64,000 nt of DNA from Nocardioides mangrovicus (GTDB lineage: Bacteria > Actinomycetota > Actinomycetes > Propionibacteriales > Nocardioidaceae): contig NZ_RDBE01000001.1 of assembly GCF_003674065.1 (NCBI RefSeq), positions 92,567 to 156,566 on the forward strand, written 5' to 3'. The notes under the pieces were generated by a model. That model made no database searches. It saw only the letters and a program-made list of their open reading frames with translations, and was not told the origin of the DNA. A program made the position numbers and the translations under genes. Positions within the stretch are counted from its first letter, which is position 1. The number at the start of each line of letters is the position of its first letter. Below are positions 16,626-25,149 of the stretch, piece by piece.

Positions 16626-17861
16626 TCAGTCGCGGGCGGCCAGGGCGTCGCGGACCGGGACGAACTTCGCGGTGGCCTCGGCGAGCTCGGCGGCGGGGTC
16701 GGAGTCGGCGACGATGCCGCAGCCGGCGAAGAGGCGCACGGTGCTGCCTTCGAGGTGGGCCGAGCGCAGGGCGATGCCGAACTCGCCGTCGCCGGTGGCG
16801 TCGATCCAGCCCACCGGTCCGGCGTAGCGGCCGCGGTCCATGCCCTCGATCTCGCTGATCAGCCGGACGGCGGTCTTGGTGGGCGTGCCGCCGACCGCGG
16901 CGGAGGGGTGCAGGGCGGCGGCGAGCTCGAGGGCGTTGGCGCCCGAGGAGTCGTGGACGACCGCGGTGACGTCGGTGGCCAGGTGCATCACGTTGGGCAG
17001 GTGCAGCACGAACGGCGCGTCGGGCACGTTCATCGAGTCGCAGTAGGGCCCCAGCGCGTCGGCCACGGAGCGCACGGCGTACTCGTGTTCCTCCAGGTCC
17101 TTCGAGGAGCGGGCCAGGGTGGCCGCGAGGGTGAGGTCGTGGGCGTCGTCGCCGGTGCGCCGGATGGTGCCAGCCAGCACCCGGGAGGTGACCAGCCCGC
17201 GCTCGCGGCGCACCAGCATCTCGGGGGTGGCGCCGAACCAGCCGTCGACGTGGAAGGTCCAGCACATCGGGTAGCCGCGGGCCAGTCGCCGCAGCGGCCG
17301 GCGTACGTCGATGGGCGCGCGGGTCTCGGCCAGCAGGTCGCGGGCCAGGACGACCTTCTCCAGGTCGCCGGCCTGGATGCGCCGGACGGCGTCGGCGACG
17401 ACCGACTCCCACTGCGCACCGGAGAGCGCGCCGTCGGCGAACCGGACCGTGTCGCCGATCTCGCTGGTCGGCGAGCCCACCAGGTGGGGGGTGGGCAGGG
17501 GCTCGGCGGCGTCGCCGACCACGGTCAGCCAGGCCATCCCGCGGCGCCGGCCCACCACCACCTGCGGCACCACGAGTGCGGAGTCGCCGGGCTCGTCGGC
17601 GAACCCGAACCCGCCGAAGGCCACCAGACCGCTGCCCGGCGCCGCCACGTCGTCCTCGACGTCGGCGTGCTCGACCAGGTCGCGCCACCAGTCCGAGGCG
17701 CGCAGGAACCGGTCGGCGCCCGAGGTGTCCAGGCGCGCGGCCTCGCCCCAGCCGACCAGTCCCTCGCCGCGGCGCAGCCAGGCGAACGTGTGCGAGTCGG
17801 GCAGCAGCTCCAGCAGCGCGCCGGGGTCGGCGATCTCGACGGTGCGAGCACGAAGCCTCAC
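16626..17861 (-). CDS. menF: isochorismate synthase (menaquinone-type)
   Basis: Chorismate-binding enzyme of 411 aa converting chorismate to isochorismate. The conserved C-terminal half is clear: GDLEKVVLARDLL with the general-base lysine, FHVDGWFGATPEMLVRRE, SRVLAGTIRRT, GTPTKTAVRLISEIEGMDRG and the closing LFAGCGIVADSDPAAEL. With menD, menC, menE, menA and menG in the same 10 kb, a menaquinone role (MenF) is far likelier than siderophore synthesis (EntC/DhbC). I placed the start at GTG 17861, eight bases after a TAGGCT that overlaps the stop of the upstream L,D-transpeptidase; longer in-frame extension reads across that gene and is not used. Confidence 0.92.
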   Translation of the reverse strand: MRLRARTVEIADPGALLELLPDSHTFAWLRRGEGLVGWGEAARLDTSGADRFLRASDWWRDLVEHADVEDDVAAPGSGLVAFGGFGFADEPGDSALVVPQVVVGRRRGMAWLTVVGDAAEPLPTPHLVGSPTSEIGDTVRFADGALSGAQWESVVADAVRRIQAGDLEKVVLARDLLAETRAPIDVRRPLRRLARGYPMCWTFHVDGWFGATPEMLVRRERGLVTSRVLAGTIRRTGDDAHDLTLAATLARSSKDLEEHEYAVRSVADALGPYCDSMNVPDAPFVLHLPNVMHLATDVTAVVHDSSGANALELAAALHPSAAVGGTPTKTAVRLISEIEGMDRGRYAGPVGWIDATGDGEFGIALRSAHLEGSTVRLFAGCGIVADSDPAAELAEATAKFVPVRDALAARD

Positions 17862-17869
17862 GACGGTCG

Positions 17870-17875
17870 AGCCTA
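17870..17875 (-). promoter_or_regulatory. candidate -10 element for isochorismate synthase
   Basis: TAGGCT on the minus strand, eight bases before the GTG at 17861. Its TAG is also the stop codon of the upstream L,D-transpeptidase gene. Confidence 0.4.
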
Positions 17876-18772
17876 CGACCGGTAGACGACCACCTTGTCG
17901 CCGACCTGCACCTGGCCGAACAGCCAGCGCACTCCGTCGTAGTCGCGCACGTTGACGCAGCCGTGCGAGGCGCCGGCGTAGCCGCGGGCGGCGAAGTCGC
18001 TGGAGTAGTGCACCGCCTGGCCGCCGGAGAAGAACATCGCGAACGGCATCGAGGAGTCGTAGAGCTTGGAGACGTGGTGCTCGGACTTCCACCCCACGTG
18101 GAACAGCCCCTCGCGCGTGGGCGAGTAGGAGGCGCCGAACCGCACGGCCATCGTCGCCTTCACGCGCCCGTCGACCACCCACCGCAGCGTCTGGCTGGTC
18201 TTGTCGACGCAGATCGCGCGGCCGGTGGTGCACCGGGCGTCGAGCCGGGCCTTCGTGGACGCGCTCTGGCCGACGACGTTGTGCTTCTGCCCGTAGGTCG
18301 GGGTGTCGGTCATCGTCTTCAGCCGCGCCAGCGTGGCGGCGTCGACGATGCCGCTGGCCCGGATGCCCCGCTTGGCCTGGAAGCCCTTCACGGCCGCGCC
18401 GGTGGTGGCGTCGTAGCGGCCGGTGACGTCGGGGGAGTACCAGGCCAGCTGCTTCAGGCGCACCTGCAGGTCGCGCACGGCGTCGTTGCTGTCGCCGGGG
18501 CCGAGCACCTTGACGACGGGGCCCGGGGTGGCCGACGCGGTGGCCGAAGCCGTGGGGGTGGCCGTCGGCGTCGGCGTCGGGGTGGGTGTGGCCGACGGCG
18601 TGGGGGTCGGGCTCGCGGTGGGGGTGGGGGTCGCGGTCACCGTGACCGTGGCCGTCGGTGCCCCGACGCGGGCCGCCGGCCGGTCGAGGCCTCCCGTGGC
18701 GCGCTGCACGCCGTAGCCGAGCCCGCCGAAGCCGGCCAGCAGCAACACCGTCACCAGTAACTTGCGTCCCAC
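17873..18772 (-). CDS. secreted L,D-transpeptidase with peptidoglycan-binding domain
   Basis: Cell-wall enzyme of 299 aa that makes 3-3 cross-links or anchors proteins to peptidoglycan. In order: N-terminal signal/anchor (residues 4-22), a Thr/Pro/Ala repeat linker (about 38-85, many TPTP units), a PG_binding_1 helical domain (about 90-152), and a YkuD catalytic domain ending in HYSSDFAARG...SHGCVNVRDYDG, with the nucleophile Cys272. GTG 18772 is the first start before the signal; the ribosome site is weak. It is divergent from menG. The TP linker should span the wall, and its repeats make this stretch prone to length change. Confidence 0.92.
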   Translation of the reverse strand: MGRKLLVTVLLLAGFGGLGYGVQRATGGLDRPAARVGAPTATVTVTATPTPTASPTPTPSATPTPTPTPTATPTASATASATPGPVVKVLGPGDSNDAVRDLQVRLKQLAWYSPDVTGRYDATTGAAVKGFQAKRGIRASGIVDAATLARLKTMTDTPTYGQKHNVVGQSASTKARLDARCTTGRAICVDKTSQTLRWVVDGRVKATMAVRFGASYSPTREGLFHVGWKSEHHVSKLYDSSMPFAMFFSGGQAVHYSSDFAARGYAGASHGCVNVRDYDGVRWLFGQVQVGDKVVVYRS

Positions 18773-18840
18773 GCGTCACATGGTCGCCGATCGGAGGTCA
18801 CCGCGGCGGATGCCACACCGGGCGGCCTCCCGACACGTCC

Positions 18841-18846
18841 TAGGCT
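18841..18846 (+). promoter_or_regulatory. -10 element, leaderless (menG)
   Basis: TAGGCT exactly six bases before the menG GTG at 18853, with no ribosome-binding site. Confidence 0.6.
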
Positions 18847-18852
18847 TCCCCG

Positions 18853-19548
18853 GTGACCCGCGCCGACCTGGACAAGAAGCCCGCCGAGGTGCAGGCCATG
18901 TTCGACGCCGTGGCCCGCCGCTACGACCTGACCAACGACGTGCTCTCGCTGGGCCAGGACCGGCGCTGGCGGCGCGAGGTGGTCGAGGCGGTCGACCCGC
19001 GCCCGGGTGAGCGCGTGCTCGACCTGGCCGCCGGCACCGGCACGTCGTCGCTCCCCTTCCGCGAGCGCGGGGCCTTCGTCGTCTCCGGCGACTTCTCGGT
19101 CGGCATGCTCGTCCAGGGCCGCAGGCAGCACCCCGGGCTGCCGTTCACCGCCGCCGACGCCACCCGGCTGCCCTTCGCCGACGCCACCTTCGACGCCGTC
19201 ACCATCTCCTTCGGGCTGCGCAACGTCGTCGACCCCGACGCCGGCCTGGCCGAGCTGCGCCGGGTGACCAAGCCCGGCGGCCGACTGGTGGTGTGCGAGT
19301 TCAGCTCGCCCACGTGGGCCCCGTTCCGCACCGTCTACCTGGAGTACCTGATGCGGGCGCTGCCCCCGGTGGCGCGCGCGGTCAGCTCCAGCCCCGACGC
19401 CTACGTCTACCTGGCCGAGTCGATCCGCGCCTGGCCGGACCAGCCCGCGCTGGCGGCCCGCATCGGCGCCGCCGGCTGGTCGGACGTCCGCTGGCGCAAC
19501 CTGAGCGGCGGGATCGTCGCGCTGCACCACGCCACCGCTCGGTCCTAG
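18853..19548 (+). CDS. menG: demethylmenaquinone methyltransferase
   Basis: SAM-dependent methyltransferase of 231 aa doing the last step of menaquinone synthesis. The N-terminal signature [19 protein letters not shown] and the SAM motif [16 protein letters not shown] (LDLAAGTG, residues 56-63) identify the UbiE/MenG family, as does [20 protein letters not shown]. As an actinobacterium without ubiquinone, the MenG role is expected. The GTG start has TAGGCT six bases before it, so the message is probably leaderless. It lies directly upstream of the nuo promoter, so quinone maturation and complex I are neighbours but separately transcribed. Confidence 0.95.
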   Translation: MTRADLDKKPAEVQAMFDAVARRYDLTNDVLSLGQDRRWRREVVEAVDPRPGERVLDLAAGTGTSSLPFRERGAFVVSGDFSVGMLVQGRRQHPGLPFTAADATRLPFADATFDAVTISFGLRNVVDPDAGLAELRRVTKPGGRLVVCEFSSPTWAPFRTVYLEYLMRALPPVARAVSSSPDAYVYLAESIRAWPDQPALAARIGAAGWSDVRWRNLSGGIVALHHATARS

Positions 19549-19676
19549 CGCCGGGTCACGGTCGTCGCGCTCGAGGACGCTGCGTGGCGGCGTCGACGAC
19601 CCGTGCCGCACGGTGGGACGCGCGGATGCCTTTTCGCAACGTCGACATGCCCTAAATATCCAGGTCAGGGGTGGTG

Positions 19677-19704
19677 TTGACCGGCGCTGGAGCAGTCGTA
19701 GAGT
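19677..19704 (+). promoter_or_regulatory. sigma70-like promoter of the nuo operon
   Basis: TTGACC (19677-19682), 16-bp spacer, TAGAGT (19699-19704). Transcription would start near 19711, giving a leader of about 60 nt before nuoA. The preceding 19549-19676 stretch shows nothing else I can support apart from a short AT-rich patch (CTAAATATC). Confidence 0.7.
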
Positions 19705-19718
19705 GTGATCTGCGTCGT

Positions 19719-19736
19719 ACGTGAAGGACTTCACAA
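19719..19736 (+). promoter_or_regulatory. probable Rex (NADH/NAD+ redox sensor) operator
   Basis: ACGTGAAGGACTTCACAA matches the actinobacterial Rex operator TTGTGAA-N4-TTCACAA at 12 of 14 conserved positions. It lies at about +8 to +25 relative to the predicted start of nuo transcription, where binding would block elongation. In Streptomyces coelicolor Rex is known to repress respiratory genes including nuo when NADH is low. The rex gene itself is not in the window. Confidence 0.72.
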
Positions 19737-19771
19737 AGTCACCTGCACGGCGCTGTCGACTAGGAGGGACC

Positions 19772-20131
19772 GTGCACCTCTACGCCCCGGTCATGGCGTT
19801 GTTCATCCTCGCCGCCGGCTTCGCGATCTTCTCCGTCGTCGTCTCCACGCTGACGGGTCCCAAGCGCTACAACCGGGCCAAGGTCGACTCCTACGAGTGC
19901 GGCATCGAGCCCACCCCGCAGCCGGTCGGCGGCGGCAAGTTCCCGGTGCGCTACTACATCACCGCGATGCTCTTCATCGTCTTCGACATCGAGATCGTCT
20001 TCCTCTACCCGATCGCCGTCGCCTTCGATGCGATGAAGCTCTTCGGCTTCGTGGAGATGGTCCTGTTCATCGTCCCCGTCTTCGTCGCCTACACCTACGT
20101 CTGGCGACGCGGCGGCCTGGACTGGGACTGA
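19772..20131 (+). CDS. nuoA: NADH-quinone oxidoreductase subunit A
   Basis: Membrane subunit of complex I, 119 aa with three helices. YNRAKVDSYECGIEPTPQPV and FPVRYYITAMLFIVFDIEIV are the conserved loop and second helix of the ND3/NuoA family, including the acidic residues in FDIEIVFLYP. The GTG at 19772 is preceded by a strong AGGAGGG at 19762-19768. It is the first gene of a complete nuoA-N operon. A 138-nt gap separates it from nuoB, unusual in this otherwise overlapping cluster. Confidence 0.96.
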   Translation: MHLYAPVMALFILAAGFAIFSVVVSTLTGPKRYNRAKVDSYECGIEPTPQPVGGGKFPVRYYITAMLFIVFDIEIVFLYPIAVAFDAMKLFGFVEMVLFIVPVFVAYTYVWRRGGLDWD

Positions 20132-20269
20132 GGCCCGCGATGTACGCACCCTGCCCACGTTGTCGTCGGTCGACGACCGCTCCGCTTCGCTTCGCACCGA
20201 GGTCGCCTTCCCTCCTCCGCCTCGGCGTGGCACGCACCTCACGAGCCTCAGAGATGGGAGGACCCAGGA
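20132..20269 (+). other. nuoA-nuoB gap with small hairpin and low-complexity repeat
   Basis: The gap holds a perfect 7-bp inverted repeat (GTCGTCG-gt-CGACGAC, 20162-20177) followed by CTCCGCTTCGCTTCGC, which resembles part of the REP-like sequences seen elsewhere here, and ends with the nuoB ribosome site GGGAGG. No open frame of merit is present. It may be a transcript-processing or attenuation site, or a decayed repeat. Confidence 0.35.
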
Positions 20270-20824
20270 ATGGGTCTTGAAGAAAAGCTCCCCAGCGGCG
20301 TCCTGCTCACCACCGTCGAGGGCGTCGCCGGCTACATGCGCAAGGCGTCGTTCTGGCCGGCCACCTTCGGCCTGGCCTGCTGTGCCATCGAGATGATGAC
20401 CTCCGGTGGCCCCAAGTACGACCTCGCGCGGTTCGGCATGGAGGTGTTCCGGGCCAGCCCGCGCCAGGCCGACCTCATGATCGTCGCCGGCCGGGTCAGC
20501 CAGAAGATGGCTCCGGTGCTGCGTCAGATCTACGACCAGATGGCCAACCCCAAGTGGGTGCTGGCGATGGGCGTGTGCGCGAGCTCGGGCGGCATGTTCA
20601 ACAACTACGCGATCGTGCAGGGCGTCGACCACGTCGTCCCGGTCGACATGTACCTGCCCGGCTGCCCGCCGCGGCCGGAGATGCTGATCGACGCGATCCT
20701 CAAGCTCCACGACCAGGTGCAGCACACCAAGCTCGGCGCCAACCGCCTCGCGCAGATCACCGAGCTGGAGACCGAGGCCCTCAGCGCGCTGCCCACCTCC
20801 GACCAGCCCGGGCTGCTGCGATGA
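20270..20824 (+). CDS. nuoB: NADH-quinone oxidoreductase subunit B
   Basis: Peripheral-arm subunit of 184 aa carrying the terminal iron-sulfur cluster N2, which hands electrons to menaquinone. The four cluster ligands are visible: the tandem Cys in [10 protein letters not shown], Cys in GVCASSGG and Cys in LPGCPPRPE. The ATG has GGGAGG at good spacing. A 61-nt gap precedes nuoC and contains CCCGCTTCGCTCCTCC, again similar to the repeat fragment between nuoA and nuoB. Confidence 0.97.
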   Translation: MGLEEKLPSGVLLTTVEGVAGYMRKASFWPATFGLACCAIEMMTSGGPKYDLARFGMEVFRASPRQADLMIVAGRVSQKMAPVLRQIYDQMANPKWVLAMGVCASSGGMFNNYAIVQGVDHVVPVDMYLPGCPPRPEMLIDAILKLHDQVQHTKLGANRLAQITELETEALSALPTSDQPGLLR

Positions 20825-20885
20825 ATCACCCCACGACGTTCTTCTCCCCCGCTTCGCTCCTCCAAACAACGCCGAGGGGACCCCG

Positions 20886-21641
20886 ATGACCCAGGGCGGA
20901 CCCAAGGGCCCCGACGCCCCCGACGACAAGGGCCTGGAGCACACCGGCACCCAGGACCCGTCCGGGGACTCGGTACGCGAGACGGGCGGCGAGGTCGTCG
21001 GCACCCGGCAGGGCATGTTCGGCGTGCGCGGCACCGGCGATACCTCGGGCTACGGCGGGCTGACCCGCCAGGTCACGATGCCCGGCTCCAGCACCCCGCC
21101 CTTCGGTGGCTGGTTCGACGAGGTCGCCCAGGCGCTGCAGCAGGCCACCGCCGACGCCGGCTTCGACGACGCCGTCGAGGGCGTGGTCGTCCACGTCGGC
21201 GAGATCACCTTCCACGTCAAGCGCGAGCGGCTGGCCGAGGTGGCCCGACTGCTGCGCGACTCCGAGTCGCTGCGGTTCGAGGTGCTGGCCAGCCTCTCGG
21301 GCGTGCACTACCCCGACGAGACCAACCGCGAGCTGCACGTGGTGCTCCACCTGCTCTCGATGACCCACAACCGGCGCATCCGGGTCGAGGTCGCCGCGCC
21401 CGACGCCGACCCGCACGTGCCCAGCGTCGTGGCCACCTACCCGACCGCGGACTGGCACGAGCGCGAGACCTTCGACTTCTTCGGCGTCGTCTTCGACGGC
21501 CACCCGGGCCTCACGCGCATCGAGATGCCCGACGACTGGCCCGGCCACCCGCAGCGCAAGGACTACCCCCTCGGCGGCATCCCCGTCGAGTACAAGGGGG
21601 CCACCGTGCCCCCGCCGGACGAGAGAAGGTCATACAACTGA
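20886..21641 (+). CDS. nuoC: NADH-quinone oxidoreductase subunit C
   Basis: Subunit of 251 aa in the connecting arm, next to NuoD. The conserved 30-kDa family motif is [21 protein letters not shown], then [13 protein letters not shown]. The first 75 residues or so are polar and low in complexity (many Gly, Asp and Thr), an extension common in actinobacterial NuoC. ATG 20886 follows GAGGGGA. Its stop overlaps the nuoD start by one base (TGATG). Confidence 0.96.
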   Translation: MTQGGPKGPDAPDDKGLEHTGTQDPSGDSVRETGGEVVGTRQGMFGVRGTGDTSGYGGLTRQVTMPGSSTPPFGGWFDEVAQALQQATADAGFDDAVEGVVVHVGEITFHVKRERLAEVARLLRDSESLRFEVLASLSGVHYPDETNRELHVVLHLLSMTHNRRIRVEVAAPDADPHVPSVVATYPTADWHERETFDFFGVVFDGHPGLTRIEMPDDWPGHPQRKDYPLGGIPVEYKGATVPPPDERRSYN

Positions 21642-22978
21642 TGACCGCAGATCCCTACGCAGCAACCGAGTCCGAGACCACCGAGGGCCGCGTCTTCACC
21701 GTCACCGGTCAGGACTGGGACTCCCTGGTCTCCGGTGTCGCCGAGGAGGGCGAGGACCGGGTCGTGGTCAACATGGGCCCGCAGCACCCCTCCACCCACG
21801 GCGTGCTCCGGCTCATCCTCGAGCTCGAGGGCGAGACCGTCACCGAGGCCCGGTGCGGCATCGGCTACCTGCACACCGGCATCGAGAAGAACATGGAGTA
21901 CCGCTCCTGGGTGCAGGGCGTCACCTTCTGCACCCGGATGGACTACCTGAGCCCGTTCTACAACGAGGCCGCCTACGTCTTCTCCGTCGAGCGGCTGCTC
22001 GGCATCGAGGACGACATCACCGAGAAGGCCCGGGTGATGCGGGTGCTGATGATGGAGCTCAACCGCATCTCCTCCCACCTGGTGTGCATCGCCACCGGCG
22101 GCATGGAGATCGGTGCCCTCACGGTGATGACGATCGGCTTCCGCGAGCGCGAGCTCGTGCTCGACCTGTTCGAGACCATCACCGGGCTGCGCATGAACCA
22201 CGCGTTCATCCGCCCCGGCGGCGTCGCGCAGGACCTGCCCGCCGGCGCCCTGGACGACATCACCAGCTTCATCGCGCTGATGAAGAAGCGGCTGCCCGAG
22301 TACGCCGCGCTGTGCAACGCCAACCCGATCTTCAAGGCCCGCCTCGACGGCGTCGGCCACCTCGACCTCTCCGGCTGCCTGGCGCTGGGCATGACCGGCC
22401 CCGTGCTCCGCTCCACCGGCTACCCCTGGGACCTGCGCCGCGCGCAGCCCTACGCCGGCTACGACGAGTTCGACTTCGACGTCTGCACCTGGGACACCGC
22501 CGACGCCTACGGCCGGTTCCGGGTGCGCCTGGACGAGATGTGGGAGTCGCTGCGCATCGTCGAGCAGTGCGTCACCCGACTCGCCGACCTCGAGGGCGCG
22601 CCGGTCATGGTCGAGGACAAGAAGATCGCCTGGCCCAGCCAGCTGGCCATCGGCCAGGACGGCATGGGCAACTCCTTGGACCACATCCGCCACATCATGG
22701 GTGAGTCCATGGAGGCGCTGATCCACCACTTCAAGCTGGTCACCGAGGGCTTCCGGGTGCCGGCCGGCCAGGCCTACGTGCCGATCGAGTCGCCCCGCGG
22801 CGAGCTCGGCGCCCACGTGGTCTCCGACGGCGGCACGCGTCCGTTCCGGGCCCACTTCCGCGACCCGTCGTTCACCAATCTGCAGGCCACCTCGGTGATG
22901 AGCGAGGGCGGTCAGGTGGCCGACGTCATCGTCGCCATCGCCTCCATCGACCCCGTGATGGGAGGTGTCGATCGATGA
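21641..22978 (+). CDS. nuoD: NADH-quinone oxidoreductase subunit D
   Basis: The 49-kDa homologue of 445 aa, forming the quinone-binding pocket with Nuo[22 protein letters not shown] and the C-terminal [25 protein letters not shown] are diagnostic, with the quinone-site His and Tyr carried by QHPSTHG and the family's conserved helices. The start overlaps the nuoC stop; the end overlaps nuoE (ATGA). About 35 extra N-terminal residues precede the conserved part. Confidence 0.97.
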   Translation: MTADPYAATESETTEGRVFTVTGQDWDSLVSGVAEEGEDRVVVNMGPQHPSTHGVLRLILELEGETVTEARCGIGYLHTGIEKNMEYRSWVQGVTFCTRMDYLSPFYNEAAYVFSVERLLGIEDDITEKARVMRVLMMELNRISSHLVCIATGGMEIGALTVMTIGFRERELVLDLFETITGLRMNHAFIRPGGVAQDLPAGALDDITSFIALMKKRLPEYAALCNANPIFKARLDGVGHLDLSGCLALGMTGPVLRSTGYPWDLRRAQPYAGYDEFDFDVCTWDTADAYGRFRVRLDEMWESLRIVEQCVTRLADLEGAPVMVEDKKIAWPSQLAIGQDGMGNSLDHIRHIMGESMEALIHHFKLVTEGFRVPAGQAYVPIESPRGELGAHVVSDGGTRPFRAHFRDPSFTNLQATSVMSEGGQVADVIVAIASIDPVMGGVDR

Positions 22979-23757
22979 CGCTCACCGCCGAGACCTACAC
23001 CGAGCTCGAGCAGATCGCGGCCCGCTACCCGCAGCCGCGCTCGGGCCTTCTGCCGATGCTGCACCTGGTGCAGTCGGCCGAGGGCATGGTGACGTCCGAG
23101 GGCATCGAGGCGTGCGCGGAGATCCTCGGCATCAGCGCCGCCGACGTCAGCGGCGTCGCGACGTTCTACACGATGTACAAGCGCCGCCCCGTCGGCGACT
23201 ACCACGTCGGCGTGTGCACCAACACGCTGTGCGCGGTGATGGGCGGCGACCTGATCTTCGAGCGGCTCAAGGACCACCTCGACGTCGGCAACGACGAGAC
23301 CACCGAGGACGGGCGCATCACGCTGGAGCACCTGGAGTGCAACGCGGCCTGCGACTACGCCCCGGTGATGATGGTCAACTGGGAGTTCATGGACAACATG
23401 ACCCCGCAGAGCGCGACACAGCTGGTCGACGACCTGCGTGCCGGCGAGGAGGTCACCTCCACCCGTGGCGCGCGGCTGTGCACCTGGCGCGAGGCCGAGC
23501 GGGTGCTGGCCGGGTTCCCCGACGGCCGTGCCGACGAGGGTCCGGGCGCCGGCAAGGCGTCGCTGGTCGGGCTGCAGATCGCCCGCGGCCAGGGCTGGAC
23601 CGCGCCCCCCGCCGACGCGACCGACGACACCGCGAGCGCCGAGAGCAAGGAGGGTGCGGCCGAGGAGGCCGACACCTCCCGCGCCGAGTCGGAGACGAAG
23701 GTCGAGACCTCGCCCGCCGACACCGAGCACGAAGACAGCGAGGACAAGAAGCAGTGA
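22975..23757 (+). CDS. nuoE: NADH-quinone oxidoreductase subunit E
   Basis: NADH-module subunit of 260 aa holding a [2Fe-2S] cluster through CTNTLC and [11 protein letters not shown]. The fold covers about residues 5-200. The last 55 residues are strongly acidic and Ser/Thr/Glu-rich (for example [15 protein letters not shown]), a disordered tail beyond the usual family length. Start is fixed by a four-base overlap with nuoD and by GGGAGGTG upstream. Confidence 0.95.
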   Translation: MTLTAETYTELEQIAARYPQPRSGLLPMLHLVQSAEGMVTSEGIEACAEILGISAADVSGVATFYTMYKRRPVGDYHVGVCTNTLCAVMGGDLIFERLKDHLDVGNDETTEDGRITLEHLECNAACDYAPVMMVNWEFMDNMTPQSATQLVDDLRAGEEVTSTRGARLCTWREAERVLAGFPDGRADEGPGAGKASLVGLQIARGQGWTAPPADATDDTASAESKEGAAEEADTSRAESETKVETSPADTEHEDSEDKKQ

Positions 23758-23841
23758 CCGTGTTTCGACGCGCGGTGGACGCGACGCCGGCTTCGCCGAG
23801 GCGGCGTGGTGCGCTGCTCAACAACCGGATGAGGACACTTC
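23758..23841 (+). other. nuoE-nuoF gap with degenerate REP-like palindrome
   Basis: The 84-nt gap begins GTTTCGACGCGC, contains a GC hairpin (CGCCGGCTTCGCCGAGGCGG region, about 23789-23808) and ends GCTGCTCAACAACCGG before the nuoF ribosome site GAGGA. The edges resemble the GTTTCGAGACGG...TGCGCAAC palindrome in the formylglycine-generating enzyme gene, so this may be an eroded copy. Confidence 0.35.
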
Positions 23842-25149
23842 GTGGCTGACACCTTGACCCCGGTCCTGACCGACACCTGGGACGCCGAGAAGTCCTGGAC
23901 GCTGAAGGCCTACCGCGGCCGCGGCGGCTACCGCGCGCTGGACAAGGCGCTGGCCCAGGAGCCCGACGCCATCGTCGAGTCGGTCAAGGCCTCCGGCCTG
24001 CGCGGGCGCGGCGGCGCCGGCTTCCCGACCGGCATGAAGTGGGGCTTCCTCCCGCCGCTGGAGCCGGGCAAGCCGCGCTACCTGGTGGTCAACGCCGACG
24101 AGTCCGAGCCGGGCACCTGCAAGGACATCCCGCTGATGATGGCCAGCCCGCACACGCTGGTCGAGGGCGTCATCATCAGCTCCTACGCGATCAAGGCCAA
24201 CACCGCGTTCATCTACATCCGTGGCGAGGTGCTCCACGTCGTCCGCCGGGTGCAGGCCGCCGTGCGCGAGGCGTACGAGGCCGGGCACCTGGGCCGCGAC
24301 ATCCACGGCTCGGGCTACGACCTGGAGATCATCGTCCACACCGGCGCGGGCGCCTACATCTGCGGTGAGGAGACGGCGCTGCTCGAGGGCCTGGAGGGCC
24401 GGCGCGGACAACCGCGGCTGCGCCCGCCGTTCCCCGCCGTGGCCGGCCTGTACGCCAGCCCCACGGTCATCAACAACGTCGAGTCGATCGCCTCGGTGCC
24501 CAGCATCGTCGACAACGGCGGCGACTGGTTCGCCTCGATGGGCACCGAGAAGTCCAAGGGCTTCGGCATCTTCTCCCTCTCGGGTCACGTCACCCGGCCG
24601 GGCCAGTACGAGGCGCCGCTGGGCATCACGCTGCGCAAGCTCATCGAGCTGGCCGGCGGCGTCCGCAAGGGCCACGAGCTCAAGTTCTGGACCCCGGGCG
24701 GCTCCTCGACTCCGCTGCTGACCGCCGAGCACCTCGACGTACCGCTGGACTTCGAGGGCGTCGCCGGCGTCGGCTCGATGCTGGGCACCCGGGCGCTGCA
24801 GATCTTCGACGAGACCACCTGCGTGGTCCGCGCGGTGCTGCGGTGGACCGAGTTCTACAAGCACGAGTCGTGCGGCAAGTGCACCCCGTGCCGCGAGGGC
24901 ACCTGGTGGCTGGTGCAGACGCTGGCCAACCTCGAGCACGGTCGCGGCTCGGAGTCCGACCTCGACCAGCTCGACGACGTCTGCGACAACATCCTGGGCC
25001 GCTCGTTCTGCGCGCTCGGCGACGGCGCGGTCAGCCCGATCACCAGCTCCATCAAGTACTTCAAGGACGAGTACCTCGCGCACCTGCGCGAGGGTGGCTG
25101 CCCGTTCGACCCGATGAAGTCGACCCTCTTCGAAGGTGCGCTGGCATGA
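23842..25149 (+). CDS. nuoF: NADH-quinone oxidoreductase subunit F
   Basis: NADH- and FMN-binding subunit of 435 aa. [16 protein letters not shown] is the FMN/NADH glycine-rich loop; [17 protein letters not shown] continues the nucleotide site; [13 protein letters not shown] with a later CALGDGA provides the four Cys of cluster N3. GTG 23842 is preceded by GAGGA. It overlaps nuoG by ATGA. With NuoE and the N-terminal part of NuoG it forms the NADH-oxidising module. Confidence 0.97.
   Translation: MADTLTPVLTDTWDAEKSWTLKAYRGRGGYRALDKALAQEPDAIVESVKASGLRGRGGAGFPTGMKWGFLPPLEPGKPRYLVVNADESEPGTCKDIPLMMASPHTLVEGVIISSYAIKANTAFIYIRGEVLHVVRRVQAAVREAYEAGHLGRDIHGSGYDLEIIVHTGAGAYICGEETALLEGLEGRRGQPRLRPPFPAVAGLYASPTVINNVESIASVPSIVDNGGDWFASMGTEKSKGFGIFSLSGHVTRPGQYEAPLGITLRKLIELAGGVRKGHELKFWTPGGSSTPLLTAEHLDVPLDFEGVAGVGSMLGTRALQIFDETTCVVRAVLRWTEFYKHESCGKCTPCREGTWWLVQTLANLEHGRGSESDLDQLDDVCDNILGRSFCALGDGAVSPITSSIKYFKDEYLAHLREGGCPFDPMKSTLFEGALA

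Noticed and set aside
18523-18660. Short tandem-like repeats suggesting a CRISPR or VNTR array
   Set aside because: They encode the Thr/Pro linker of the L,D-transpeptidase; there are no uniform repeats or spacers.
16626-18779. Single 717-codon frame joining isochorismate synthase to sequence over the L,D-transpeptidase
   Set aside because: Its first 305 codons are out of frame with the clear transpeptidase domain and read as low-complexity; the enzyme begins at 17861.
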